Source of the DNA: Reclinomonas americana ATCC 50394
Lineage: Eukaryota > Jakobida > Jakobea > Jakobida
Reading direction: 5' to 3'
Assembly: GCA_048213135.1 (NCBI GenBank)
Contig: PS015374.1
Location: 1-33,902, forward strand
Length of the DNA stretch: 33,902 nucleotides
Below, piece by piece: positions 10,636-21,120 of this stretch. The notes under the pieces were generated by a model. The model was given only the letters and a program-made list of their open reading frames with translations, did no database searches and was not told the origin of the DNA. The translations under genes and the position numbers were made by a program. The first letter of the stretch is position 1, and each line of letters begins with the position of its first letter.

Positions 10636-13486
10636 TTAGAAACGACCCGGCTCGTACATGCACTCCATGAAGCGATCGGTGGTGATCTTGCCGCTGCCGT
10701 CGCCGGCCGCTGGTGCCGCGCTCGACGACGCTCCGCCATCGACGAGACCGGCGCCGAATCGTGCCATTTCCACCACTTGCAACAGACGCTTGATGCCAAT
10801 CGACTCGGGGCACGACGAGACAATGTCGTCGAGGTTCTCGAACTCGGCATGCTTGAGGCTCTGCAGCGCCGTGCGGATGTCCGAACGCTCGCGCAGCGGC
10901 GGAACCACCACCGTCGTCACAAACGTGCTGATCATATCCAGCGACTCGAGAGCGTCACGCGACGACGTGGTGCCAATCACCATCAAACGGCGACCCTACA
11001 GAGACGAGGAGTGAGCTCCGGCATTGCATCAGCCTTCTTAACAACGCGTGAGCTGACCTTTGGCGGCTCGCGTCGCAGCAGCACCAGCAGCGTCTGCAAC
11101 ACCGTGTTGCTGAAGCGCGGCCCAATGTGCACGTACTCGATCAGTCGTTCAATGTTGTCGAGCACCAGCACACTCAGCGGCGACTTGTACGAGTCGTCGA
11201 AAATCTGCCACACAAGAGCACGCGACGATGAGGAGGAGGAGGAGGAGGAGGAGGAAAGAAAAGCCGAGCATCGGCAACCCTTGTCTTCATCACTGACCTT
11301 GGCGATGGTATTGGCCTTGTTGCCTTCGGCCATACCAATGAGGTTCTCGGGAGTGATGAACTTGACAAACGGGAACTGGCTCTCCATGGCCAGGTTGGCC
11401 GCAATCGCAGTCTTGCCGCTGCCAGGAGGGCCTGCACCAAGAGAGCAGACAGTGACACACATGTCGACACACAAAAAAAGCTGCATGCGATGCGCATTTT
11501 TTCACGCACCCTCCAGCAACACGGTCAGCAAGTGCGTGCGCTCGCTGCTGGCCAACTGACGCAGCAGAGTCTTGCAAATGCCGTAAATGTGACGGAACGG
11601 ACGACCATAGTCAATGAGACCAGAGCCCAGGTACGTCGTCACTTCCTCCTGCGAGACGCCAAAGAGTGGTTTCACTTCCTCCAGCGCCGCCTCGAAGTCG
11701 GTCATCTCCAGCATCACATCCTCGGACTCCTCCACCGGCTGATCCATCGTGTGTACAGTCAAGTCAGCAAGTGCACCCACCCACCAACCAACCAACCCTC
11801 TGAACGCCGCAGCACTCACCTTGTCGGGATGCTCGAGGTCCACCTTCCTGCTCAGTGCGAACGAGGCAGCCGAACTCACAACGCCAGCAATTTCGGCGCC
11901 CGAGTAGTTGCGTGTGCGGGCGGCCAGCTCGGCCAGATCGACCGACGGCGCAATCATGTGGTTCTCACGCATCTTCTTGGTGTGAATGCGGAAGATTTGC
12001 AGACGGCCCTCCTCATCGGGCAGGCCTGGCGGCAGAAACAACATTCAGAGGCGGCATTGAGAAAGAGATACGGGTGATGGCACACGCACCGATTTCCATG
12101 TGAATTTCGAAACGACCGGGACGCAACAGCGCCTCGTCGATCATGTCGAGACGATTGGTCATGCCAATAATCAGCACATTGTTCACGGCGTTCACACCAT
12201 CCATCTTCGACAGCAGCTGGTTGACCATGGTGTCCATCACGCCAGTGCCATCACGAGTGCTACCACGCTGTGTGCGTGTGGACGAAAGGTAAGAGAACAT
12301 GCATGTGCGCGCAGGCAGTGACAGAGGAGGACGAGCTGACCTTCTTGCAAATGGCATCGATTTCGTCAAAGATGATCAAGTGGAGATCCGATTCCTCACC
12401 ACGCGCCTCCCACTCGGCCTCGGCCGGGGCAAACAGCTCACGAATGCGCTCTTCGGTGGCACCCACGTACTTGTTCAGCACTTCGGGTCCGTTGATGACT
12501 TGCGGGTCCTTGGTGTTGAGCATCTTGCCAATCTGACGCGCAATGAGCGTCTTGCCGGTGCCGGGCGGGCCGTACAGAATAATGCCCTTGGCGTGACGAA
12601 TGCCGAGCTTGCTGATGAGCGACGCGGGGTACTGGCGAGAGACGAACGCACGGCGGAAGATGGCTCCGAGTTCCTTGTCGAGACCACCAATGTCCATCTT
12701 CTCGAAGGAGAAATCGCGGAAAATGTTGCGGCGCAGGCTATTGAGGGAGCGGGGAAGAAGAAGTGAGCGGCAGAGTGTGGAGAAAGAGAGAGAGAGATAA
12801 TAAGAAGATGCTGCACGCACGCTTTCTGTGCGGTAAACGGAATGTTGGCGGTGGGAGCCTTGGTCAACTCCACGTTCGTGGCCGTCATCATGACGCCGCG
12901 TCGTCGATGTATCGACACCACACCATCCTTGACCTTCGACGGATCCACATCGGCGGCCGTCTCCAGCCCCGTGACCGTGCCAATCAAGTTGACACCGAGG
13001 TAGTCAATGACTACCTTCTGCCCGATGCAAAACACCTGCGACTTGAAATGCTTGGCCAGATGCTCACCCAGCGCCGTTGCGTCAATGGGCTCTCGCACGA
13101 GTCGGTTCTTGTGCACAAGATCCAGCTCTGTCGCAAGGCGCGTGTAAGTCATCGCCACGAGCGAAGACACCTTTTCTCTCATTCTGTGCGAGTGAACAAT
13201 CACACAAGATCCAGCTCTGTTGCAGCGTGCAGAATGCCACTCCTTGGAAGGAGGTTATTGCCCACACAGTCAAGCTCTCTCTCTCTCTCTCTCTCTCACT
13301 GTCTCTGTGGTGTGGGTGCGCCTTGCATCAATGGACTCTCGCACGAGGTGCATAAAGACCAGCTCTTCTCCTTGCATCAAAATGCTCTCGTCACGAAGGA
13401 GGTTCTTGCCCGCAAGGCCATGCTACCTCCTTCTTTCTACGTATGTCTTGCATCAACGATCAGCTCTGTTGCAGAGTTCTCCTTGG

Positions 13487-13521
<35 letters not shown>

Positions 13522-14122
13522 TTCCAACTCCCTGCTCCTGTTGCTCTCTCTCAGTATACACGAGCGTGTGCATGTGCGTGAGACACAGAGAGAGGAGGAG
13601 AGAGAGAGGAGGGGGGGGGAGGAGAGCGCACCAAACGAGATAGTGGCGAGGTTCTCGTCGGCCTTTGGTGCATCGACCTCATACACATCCGTCTGATCAG
13701 CAATGCTCACGCGACAAATCGTGCGATGAATCTGATTCAAGCACACAGTGCCCAGCTCAGCATCCGGCGACGGCCTACATAAGAGCACCACACACAAAGT
13801 GTGAGAGAATGCGTGTGTGTGCGTGAGAGAGAGAGAGAGAGCAACGCAACAAGCAGTAAAACACAAAGTCCTTGATCTGCACAAAGGCAGGCAGGCGGCT
13901 GAACCGCTCAGCAGGGTTCACAAACACCAAGTTGGTGCTGTTGTTTGATAGAGAGAGAGAGAGAGAGTGAGCATGCAAAAGTGACACGTGTGTGTGTAAG
14001 TGAGCGAAATAGTTTATGCAAAGAGAGAGACGCAACGGCACATAGTCTGTGCGCGGTGTGCTTGCCACGCGCAGGTTGAGTGCAGCCAGGCGACTGCCAG
14101 CAGCAGGCGGAGCTCCACTCAT
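10636..14122 (-). CDS. NSF: N-ethylmaleimide-sensitive factor, paralog A (D2 Walker B Asn variant)
   Basis: Eleven exons are modelled: 14037-14122, 13851-13937, 13632-13774, 12821-13127, 12341-12737, 12090-12267, 11820-12025, 11510-11738, 11298-11431, 11058-11204, 10636-10995. They sum to 757 residues, close to the usual length of about 745. NSF is the AAA+ ATPase that disassembles cis-SNARE complexes with SNAP on the cytosolic face of membranes. After the N-domain (about 1-205), D1 has Walker A GPPGTGKT (about 264-271), Walker [11 protein letters not shown] and the [10 protein letters not shown] arginine-finger segment. D2 has GPPGSGKT (about 545-552) and [13 protein letters not shown] (about 602-614). 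The second acidic residue of the D2 Walker B, normally Asp (D604 in mammalian NSF), is Asn here. Two donors are GTTGCGT (14030-14036 and 13844-13850). Intron 3 (13128-13631) is unusually long. Confidence 0.93.
13128..13631 (-). repeat. Expanded NSF-A intron with decayed copies of the neighbouring exon
   Basis: This 504-nt intron holds partial copies of the exon edge at 13076-13137. A segment acaagatccagctctgt-gc is repeated at about 13204-13225 and, shorter, at 13458-13474. The string gcatcaatggactctcgcac near 13326 mirrors gcgtcaatgggctctcgcac at 13079. A further degenerate unit runs from about 13373. CT tracts at 13275-13297 and 13489-13519 separate units. Confidence 0.8.
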
Positions 14123-14197
14123 CTCTCTCTCACACACAAAACGATGAAACGAGAACGAATGTGCGTTGGGTGGGACACGAAGTTCACTTCAAAAGTC

Positions 14198-17100
14198 TCA
14201 CTCATCGTCGTCATCGCCGTCGACCTCTGCATCATCGTCGACGCCACTGGACTCATACATGCACTCGCGGAAGCGATCGACAGTGATCTTGGGAATTACC
14301 GGGGCAGCAGCAGGTGCTGAGGACCCGGAGGCTCCGGAACCTTCCCCAGCTGTCTCTGGCACTGGTGCGTGACTCACACCGCCTTCGCCGTCGTCGTCGT
14401 CTTCGTCGTCGTCGTCATCGTCGGCACTGAATTGCGCCATTTCGACGACTTGCAGGAGGCGCTTGATGCCAATGGTGCGCGGGCAGCACTGCACGATGGC
14501 TTCGAGGTCCTCGAATTCCACGTCCTTGGTGCTCCGCAGCACGGTGCGGATGTGCTTCGGGTTCTGCAGCGGAGGTACGTGCACGGCGGTGTCGAAGGAG
14601 CCGATCACGTCGAGGGAGTCGAGCTCGTGGCGCGACGAGGTGGTGGCGATCACCATCAGGCGGCGGTCCTGCGAGGGTGACGGGGAGTGAGCACAAAAAT
14701 GCGTATCAGTCGAGGGAGGGCAAGAAGTACCTTGGGCGGCACGCGGCGGAGCAAGACGAGAAGCGTCTGCAACACAATGTTGCTGAAGCGCGGACCCATG
14801 TGGACGTACTCGATCAGTCGCTCAATGTCGTCGAGCACGAGCACGCTCAGAGGCGACTTGCACGCATCGTCAAAGGCCTGCGGGGAGCGCAGGTGAGCAG
14901 GCGACTCGCATTGCGCGTGCGCATTGTAGGAGGTCGACATTACCTTGATCAGCGCTGAGGCCTTGCTGTTCTCATTGAGGCCCACCAAGGTGTCGGGGGT
15001 GACAAACTTGATAAAGGGCGCCTTGCTGCCGGTTGCCAGGTGAGCTGCGATCGCGGTCTTGCCGGAGCCCGGAGGACCTGCGATTTTTGGTGGTGGTGAG
15101 GAGATGTGGTGAGAGTCGGGAACGAAAAGAGAAAAGAAACGCACCCTCCAACAAAATCGTCATGCGACGTGTGCGCTTGCTCTTCCTCAGCTGGCGCATC
15201 AGCGTCTTGCAGGTGTCCTCGATGCGACGGTACGGGTTACCGTAGTCGATAATGCCGGAGCCGACAAACAAGGTGGCCTCCTTCTGCGAGGCGCCAAACA
15301 TGGGTGGCACCTCGCGCAGCGCCGCCTCAAAGTCCTCCATCTCCAACACCAAATCCTCCTCGTCCTCGACCGGCTGCGCAAGCATCGTGATGAGAAACAG
15401 AGGGAGAGAGTAGCTGGCGAGAAAGTGTGGGAGAGAGGGCACCACCACCAACCTTGTCCGGGTTCTCAATGTCGATCTTGCGACCGAGGGCAAACGAGGT
15501 CGCCGAGCTCACCACTTCGGCGATTTCGGCACCCGAGTAGTTGCGGGCGCGTGCAGCGAGCGCCTTCAGGTCCACCGACGGCGCCAGCAGGTGGTTCTCG
15601 CGCCACTTTTTGGTGTGAATGCGGAAGATTTGCTCACGGCCGGCCTCGTCAGGGAGACCTGTGCAATGGAAATGAAGTGAGCAAGTGAGTTGCGTGTGCG
15701 AGTCAACGCAAGAGGCATGCGCCGCACCGATCTCCATCTTGATGCCGAAGCGTCCGGGACGCAGCAACGCCTCATCGATCATGTCGAGACGATTGGTCAT
15801 GGCAATGACCAGCACGTTGTTGATGGTTTTCAGGCCGTCCATCTTCGTCAGCAGCTGATTGACGATAGTGTCCATCGTGCCGGTGTTGTCACGAGTGCTA
15901 CCTCGCTGCGCGCGCAGACGAGTCGTGTCAGCAATGCATAGACACAACCAGGCACACACACTCACACACCTGCTTGCAAATGGCATCGATTTCGTCAAAG
16001 ATGATCAAGTGCAGGTCCGACTCCTCTCCACGCTCTGCCCACTCGGCCTCGGCGGGGGCAAACAGCTCGCGAATGCGACTCTCCGCCTCGCCCACGTACT
16101 TGTTCAGCACTTCCGGTCCACTGACTTCCAGCGGCTCCTTGGCGTTCAACATCTTGCCAATCTGCCGCGCAATCAACGTCTTGCCTGTGCCCGGCGGGCC
16201 ATACAGCATGATGCCCCTGGCGTGGCGAATGCCCAGCTTCTGAACCATGGCCGCCGGATACTGGCGCGAGTAGAAAGCACGACGGAGAATGTCGTCGAGT
16301 TCCTTGTCGAGACCACCAATGTCCAGCTTCTCGAACGAGATGCCGCGGCGCACTAGCTCGCGGCGCGCACTGTGCCACGTGAGAAGTGAGTTCTTTCCAC
16401 TATGCATGAGGAGAAGAGAAGGAGGAGGCGACACGACACGCACGATTTCCCTGTGGTGAACGGGACGTCGCAGCCGCTGGCCCGGGAAAACTCAATGGTG
16501 GTCTGCGGCGTCATCATGCCCAGCGTGCGCCGCGCAGGAGCGGTCGACGAACCCAAATACTTGGGATCAATGTCAGCAGCGGTCTCCACACTGATTACCG
16601 TGCCGACGAATCGCATGCTCTCGTACACAATGACGACGCGCTGCCGCAAGCAAAACACTTGCTGGCTAAAGTGAGTGGCCAGCACCTTGCCAAGCGCAGC
16701 CGGGTCCACGGGCACCGGCTGCCCGCGATGCAGCGGACGCCCAGAGGCCGATCGCTGCGCGTAGTCGAGCTCTGCAATAAAACCAGTCAGCAATCAATCA
16801 ATAAATCGATACTGTATGTGTCATGTCGAGCTCACCAAAGCCAATCGACACGAGGCTCTCGTCGGGTTTCGGCGCCGGCTGCTCGACGACATCCAGCGGT
16901 CCACCGACCACATCCATGCCGAGCACCATCTCACGCTGGATCTTGTCGAGCTGAATGGTGCCAATGTCGACATCGCGACTCGGCCTGCGCCACATACAAG
17001 TGAGTCACACACAGTGAATGACACACGAGTGAACAATGAGCAAACAACGCAACAAGCAGAAGAAGACATAGTTGCCGATCTTGACATACGTCGGCAGTCG

Positions 17101-17333
17101 ACTGAACGGCACCGACGGATCAACGACCACCACATTGGTGCTGCAGAACAAGAGGTGAGCGATGCTCAGCGTGAGAGAGCACAGCGCGCGAGAGAGAGTG
17201 TGACGAACCCGACAAACTTGTCCACGAGGCGCTCCACACGCAGAGTGTGCACGCCGGGACGAGCAGCCACAGAAGCCACAGGAGGAACAGCAGGAGGACC
17301 AACGCGACGCGGTGATGGGTTGCCTCCGCTCAT
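14198..17333 (-). CDS. NSF: N-ethylmaleimide-sensitive factor, paralog B (acidic insert and tail)
   Basis: Eleven exons are modelled: 17209-17333, 17054-17140, 16836-16984, 16444-16771, 15970-16369, 15728-15905, 15453-15658, 15145-15373, 14944-15077, 14731-14877, 14198-14668 (817 residues). Intron positions and phases match NSF-A throughout, and exons 2 and 6-10 have identical lengths, so the pair arose by tandem duplication. D1 Walker A GPPGTGKT lies at about 287-294 with [11 protein letters not shown]2 has GPPGSGKT (about 568-575) and a normal [13 protein letters not shown]. The last exon is about 110 nt longer than in NSF-A and encodes an Asp/Glu run (14388-14432 region) and a second acidic tail up to the stop. 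The first donor is GTTCGT, the second GTTGCGT (17047-17053). The copy retains every canonical residue and is the better candidate for the housekeeping SNARE disassembly enzyme. Confidence 0.93.
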
Positions 17334-17517
17334 TGCAACAAGCACAAAGAAAGAAGTCAAGAAAAAACGCAGCTGCAACACGCAGGACGGCGACGTTTTT
17401 TGTGTTTCGTCCGGGCGTTAAAAATAACACACGTGGCCGAGCTGCCAAGTGTTTGTTGCATCACTTGCCGGCTTTGTGGTTCGTTTGCTGCTGCTGCAGC
17501 AGTTTGGAGTTGAGTGA
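17334..17517. promoter_or_regulatory. Divergent intergenic region NSF-B / twin-Cx9C gene
   Basis: There are 184 bp between opposed start codons; it presumably carries both promoters. No recognised motif. Confidence 0.45.
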
Positions 17518-17872
17518 ATGGACGATAAGAAGCCGTGTGCGGAGGTGTTTGCGGTGTTTGAGGCGTGCTCGGCCTCGCGCGGATACAATGAGTGTGTGGG
17601 CGAGCGGCGGCGATTCTATCAGTGCATTCGACGAGCTGTTGCGTGTGAGAGGCATTGGTGTGTGCCTGTGTGTGTGCGTGGCTTATGTTCTTGTGTGTGT
17701 GTGCCAGGAGGAGGAGGGCAAGATGCGAGAGGAGCATCGGCGATCGCAGCAGAGTGGTGGTGCCGGTGGTGTGTGGTCAATGTTGGATCGCTTCCGCGGC
17801 AATGCCGGCATTGGTGGAGATGCACAACAGCCACCACCATCGTCGGCGTCAAATGATCAGAGTAAATCATAG
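17518..17872 (+). CDS. Small twin-Cx9C (CHCH) protein
   Basis: Two exons, 17518-17637 and 17708-17872, give 94 residues. Cysteines at 7, 17, 26 and 36 form two Cx9C motifs (CAEVFAVFEAC and CVGERRRFYQC), the pattern of mitochondrial intermembrane-space proteins oxidised by the Mia40/Erv1 relay. The linker between the motifs is 8 residues. The C-terminal half is Glu/Arg then Gly/Ser-rich (GGVWSMLDRF). This is too short and divergent to name (COX-assembly, CMC-type or MICOS factors are all possible). The downstream exon is in phase 0 for every candidate acceptor, so the donor is the GTTGCGT at 17638-17644; a donor at 17662 is a less likely alternative that would add eight residues. Confidence 0.7.
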
Positions 17873-18147
17873 CGCCTGGTCTTGCATTCCCTACCCTCCC
17901 CCTCCCGTGTCACGAATGAAGTGGTACAACACGACGATCGATTCTGATTTGATAGCAGCAGCAGCGGCAGCGGTGGCGGCAGCATGCAGCTCCGCACAAC
18001 ACGCCTTCACTAAAAGGTCATGTCAGAGCAGTGGACCACACCACCACCAATCACCATCGACTACCACTACCACAAAGTTACACACACACAGCACAGCTTA
18101 GCACGATAGAGAGGAGGGAGAGAACTTGTTGCTGCTCTCTGTCGCAT
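17873..18147. other. Convergent intergenic region
   Basis: A 275-bp stretch between the twin-Cx9C stop and the RPS28 stop. It contains GCA and ACC/CAC trinucleotide-rich sequence (about 17955-18090). No gene was seen. Confidence 0.6.
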
Positions 18148-18823
18148 TTAGCGCAGACGGCGGGCTTCGCGCTCAGTCTCCAGCAAGCACAGAATGTCGT
18201 TCTCTCGCACCGGTCCCTTCACGTTGCGGATAATCGACCTGTTGGTGTTGGTCACACACACGAGTCAGAACTACTGCCACTGCTGATGCCGAATGCAACA
18301 CTACAGCTCCCTCTCGCGTCCTCACCGGCTGGGATCGTCGACGAACTCGACGCGCACCTGGGTGATGCCACCACGAGAACCCGTGCGGCCCTACGCGAGC
18401 AACACACACAATCGAGTGTCATTTCCTCTTGCTCCATCGCTCACACGCACACAACTACAAACGGCCTACTCACCAACAGCTTGGTTACCTGCTCGTGCGC
18501 GCGTACAAACACGAGTGAGCGACATGGTCATAACACTCTCTTCCTTCTCGTGACTGTCTCTCTGTCTGCTCTCTCACTGCGCGTGATTCTACACAATGAC
18601 ACACTGGCGATGGTGGCAGTGAACGAGACCTTGGCAAACCTGTGTGCATGTGTGAATGAGAATGAGTGATTTGGGAAGCAATCAGAGGCACGCAATCACA
18701 AGCGTGGAGACGCAACTTGACACCCTCGTCTTGCTGCACACGCACACGCACACACACACACACCAAGCAAGTCAGCACCGCAGTGAAGAGGGCGCGAGGG
18801 GGGCAGGAGACGAAAGTGGCCAT
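18148..18823 (-). CDS. RPS28: 40S ribosomal protein S28 (eS28)
   Basis: Six coding exons, 18812-18823, 18717-18733, 18630-18639, 18474-18488, 18326-18390, 18148-18238 (12, 17, 10, 15, 65 and 91 nt), join to exactly 69 residues, the standard length of eS28. The hallmark segments are [23 protein letters not shown] and [16 protein letters not shown], ending EREARRLR. eS28 sits at the mRNA exit region of the small subunit. Exons 2-4 are microexons of 17, 10 and 15 nt. The exon 2 donor is GTTGCGT (18710-18716). Moving that donor three bases to a GC site would insert one residue and break the alignment to the family, which favours the GT position. The first exon (ATG plus three codons) is the least certain; the rest rest on conserved protein sequence. 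Confidence 0.9.
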
Positions 18824-19101
18824 GACATGATGCACATCGGACTCACACACGCACAGACACACACTCGTTGTTCACAGCACACAGTCGACACGACTCTTCC
18901 ACACACTGACTACACACAGCACACACACGCATACAAACACACAGAGAGAGGGCAGGCGAGGCACGAACCATGGCTCGCTTTTTTGCTGTGTGAAATTGAG
19001 TGGGACAATACGTGATGACTCACGCCAATCACGCAACAAAACGCACGCACGCACGCACACAATACACACGTTGTTGACAGTGTGTGTGTGTGTGTCGTGT
19101 C
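18824..19101. promoter_or_regulatory. Divergent intergenic region RPS28 / unknown gene
   Basis: A 278-bp CA-rich region between opposed start codons, containing (ACAC) and (GCAC) runs. An acgcaac string at about 19027 could be a donor of a 5' UTR intron of RPS28, but nothing tests this. Confidence 0.4.
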
Positions 19102-19868
19102 ATGGCTTCCTCGTTTCAGGAAAAGGTGAGCGCGCGCGTGTGCTCGTCGTGTGTGTGTGAGAGAGAGTCAGTGAGTGTCTTTCCTTGTTCGTCCCCTCAC
19201 TTTCAGCGTTTCCCCCTCTCAGTTCCAAGGACGCATATCCACTGTGCTCCGCGATGGATCACTCTCAGGCGGAGGGCAAATGAGGTCCGCGCGCGCGCCC
19301 CTCTTTCTCTCTCATACACACACTTGTGCGCTTACACACACACGCGCATATAGTGTCTCGTCGGGGAATGGTGGAACTCCTCTGTACCACCCAGGCAGTC
19401 CCTCGCCCTCTGGCACCGCCTCCTCCGCCTCTCTTCACTATGCGCCTGTGCACACTGCTGGTCACTCAACAGCAGGCGGGCGATCGCTCTTCTCTGGGGG
19501 TCCTCCGACCAGTGTGGTGTCAATGATGATGATTGCCGGTGGGCTCAGCTCAGCCGGGAGTGTGGGATTCGCCAGTCCAGCGCATGCGACAACTACAGCG
19601 TCGTCTCATTCGGGAGGCAGGGCCACTGCCCCGCCCGAGATGCAGCAGCAGCAGGGTGCGTGTGGCTGTGTGCCTCCTGGTCTCTCTTGCTCGCCCTCAC
19701 TTCTCCTTTATTGCGTCGACATGGCAGTGGCTGCTGCAGCTGCTGCTCCGGTGCGCAGAAGACCAACAGCAGTTGAATTGAGACAGCGGATGAATAGTCG
19801 GGGCATACCGGTGGCCGGCACTCCTGGTGTGTTCCATCGCTTCCTCTTTGCTGTCGCTGCTCTCCGAT
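19102..19868 (+). CDS. Unrecognised Ser/Gly/Ala-rich protein, 3' end in gap
   Basis: Exons 19102-19125, 19223-19284, 19354-19655 and 19728-19826 splice in phase from ATG (MASSFQEKFQGRISTVLRDG). A long Ser/Gly/Thr/Ala-rich stretch of about 100 residues is likely disordered. The last visible exon has six consecutive Ala after Val and then AVELRQRMNSRGIPVAGTPG, which looks like the first helix and turn of a SAP-type DNA-binding motif. That resemblance is weak and is an inference only. The following intron runs into the 20-N gap, so the remaining exons are missing. No family recognised. Confidence 0.6.
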
Positions 19869-19888
19869 NNNNNNNNNNNNNNNNNNNN
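19869..19888. other. Assembly gap, 20 N
   Basis: A gap at the convergent 3' ends of the Ser/Gly-rich gene and tafazzin. Its true size is probably larger, because both genes appear to lose 3' exons here. Confidence 0.9.
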
Positions 19889-19959
19889 GCGGCCGGGGGG
19901 TGGGTGGGTTCAGATCATCAGCGGCCGCGTATGAGGGCAGTCAACACACGCACACGCAC

Positions 19960-21120
19960 CGAGTGAGGCCTTGGGCGGCCAAGTCACGAACAAACGAGTC
20001 AAAGGAAACGACTTGGCCCACGCGCGACACCACCTTGTTGCCGAACTGCCAGTACTGGCCGAATGGAGCCACCAGATGCATGCCCATGTGGCAGAGTGTC
20101 ATTACGAGCGGGCCAAGACCGCCATCCAGCACCGTGTCGACAATGAGTCGTCCAATGCCTGCTGTGTTGTGAGTTTGTGATTCCTCGAGCGACACGCACA
20201 ATCCCGCCACTCACCGAGACGGCATGCGTGCACGTCGCCATCCTGCCAAACTTTACCTTCCTGCAGTGAGAGCGACTTGAGAAACGCGCAAACACGGCAA
20301 CAGCGAGAGAAAGAGATTGAGAGACTTTGTGTGGACGCACCGGAAAGTAGTGCACCCAGTGACCAGCTTGCAAGTGATCGACAACCACACGAAGCGGCTA
20401 CGAGCACGTAGTCACGTCAGGCATCGCCACATCGTGTGCTCGCCACACTCACCACTCACCTCCTGCATGACGCCCTCTCCACGGCGCACAGGAATCGCTT
20501 GCAGTTTGTCAAACAAGAACGCCAACGCCGCATGTTTGAAGCACACATCGGCGGCGGCCACGGCATGTCTGCGACCCAGCCCATCAGCATGTGCAGAGAA
20601 CAAGAGAAGCGAGCAGGCGAATCAACACACACACACCGAACAGTCCACGGTGCCAACAGTGCAGTGTAGGGCACAAAGGTCATTTGCAACGCCGGCTCGT
20701 CGACCATCGACTGATGGTTGGCAATCTGTGACAGCAATGAGTCGTCTGCTTCCTTCCTCCGCTCAGTGGCACATTGTGCACCAACTGACCGTCAGCAGTC
20801 CACGCCCTCCCCGATCGCCAAACATGTAGCCGTGCAACCGACTTGCGTCGTACGTCTGCGCCCGGACTGTCAGCACACCACTCGCGAAATACATGCGGTC
20901 TCACAGACTATTGCGCACGCACCTTGACTCGATTGCCGACCTCCAACGTCGTCTTGGCGACCCATCCAGTGGAACACAACGACAGCACCGTCAGCGTGTC
21001 TTTGAGAACGGAGATGGGCGGCAAGTGCGGCAATCGCGTGTCCCAGCGCAGCGGTTGATCACGATGCAAGAGGGCGAATGGATCAGGGTCGATGTATGTG
21101 GGGCTCACAGCAGCAGCCAT
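19960..21120 (-). CDS. TAZ: Tafazzin, cardiolipin transacylase (extreme C-terminus uncertain)
   Basis: Seven exons are modelled: 20923-21120, 20790-20855, 20649-20725, 20460-20568, 20341-20397, 20215-20260, 19960-20158 (about 250 residues, against 262-292 in animals). The acyltransferase motif NHQSMVDEP supplies the catalytic His-x4-Asp. AAADVCFKHAALAFLFDK, QAGHWVHYFPEGKV (the glycerol-phosphate-binding FPEGK) and GIGRLIVDTV follow in the tafazzin order. Tafazzin remodels cardiolipin acyl chains on mitochondrial membranes facing the intermembrane space. A hydrophobic stretch near residue 40 could be the N-terminal membrane anchor. The last exon probably ends at the GTGCGT donor at 19954-19959 and continues in the gap; reading through instead gives a short Cys-Val tail and a stop at 19941. 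Confidence 0.88.

Noticed and set aside
12110-12130. acgcaac at about 12120 as another GTTGCGT donor
   Set aside because: It lies inside the conserved EALLRPGRF codons of NSF-A D1, so it is coding and not a splice site.
19889-19930. Two NotI-like gcggccg strings beside the gap at 19869
   Set aside because: Considered as vector or adaptor remnants, but the flanks show no polylinker and the sequence is G-rich genomic-looking; only reads could decide.
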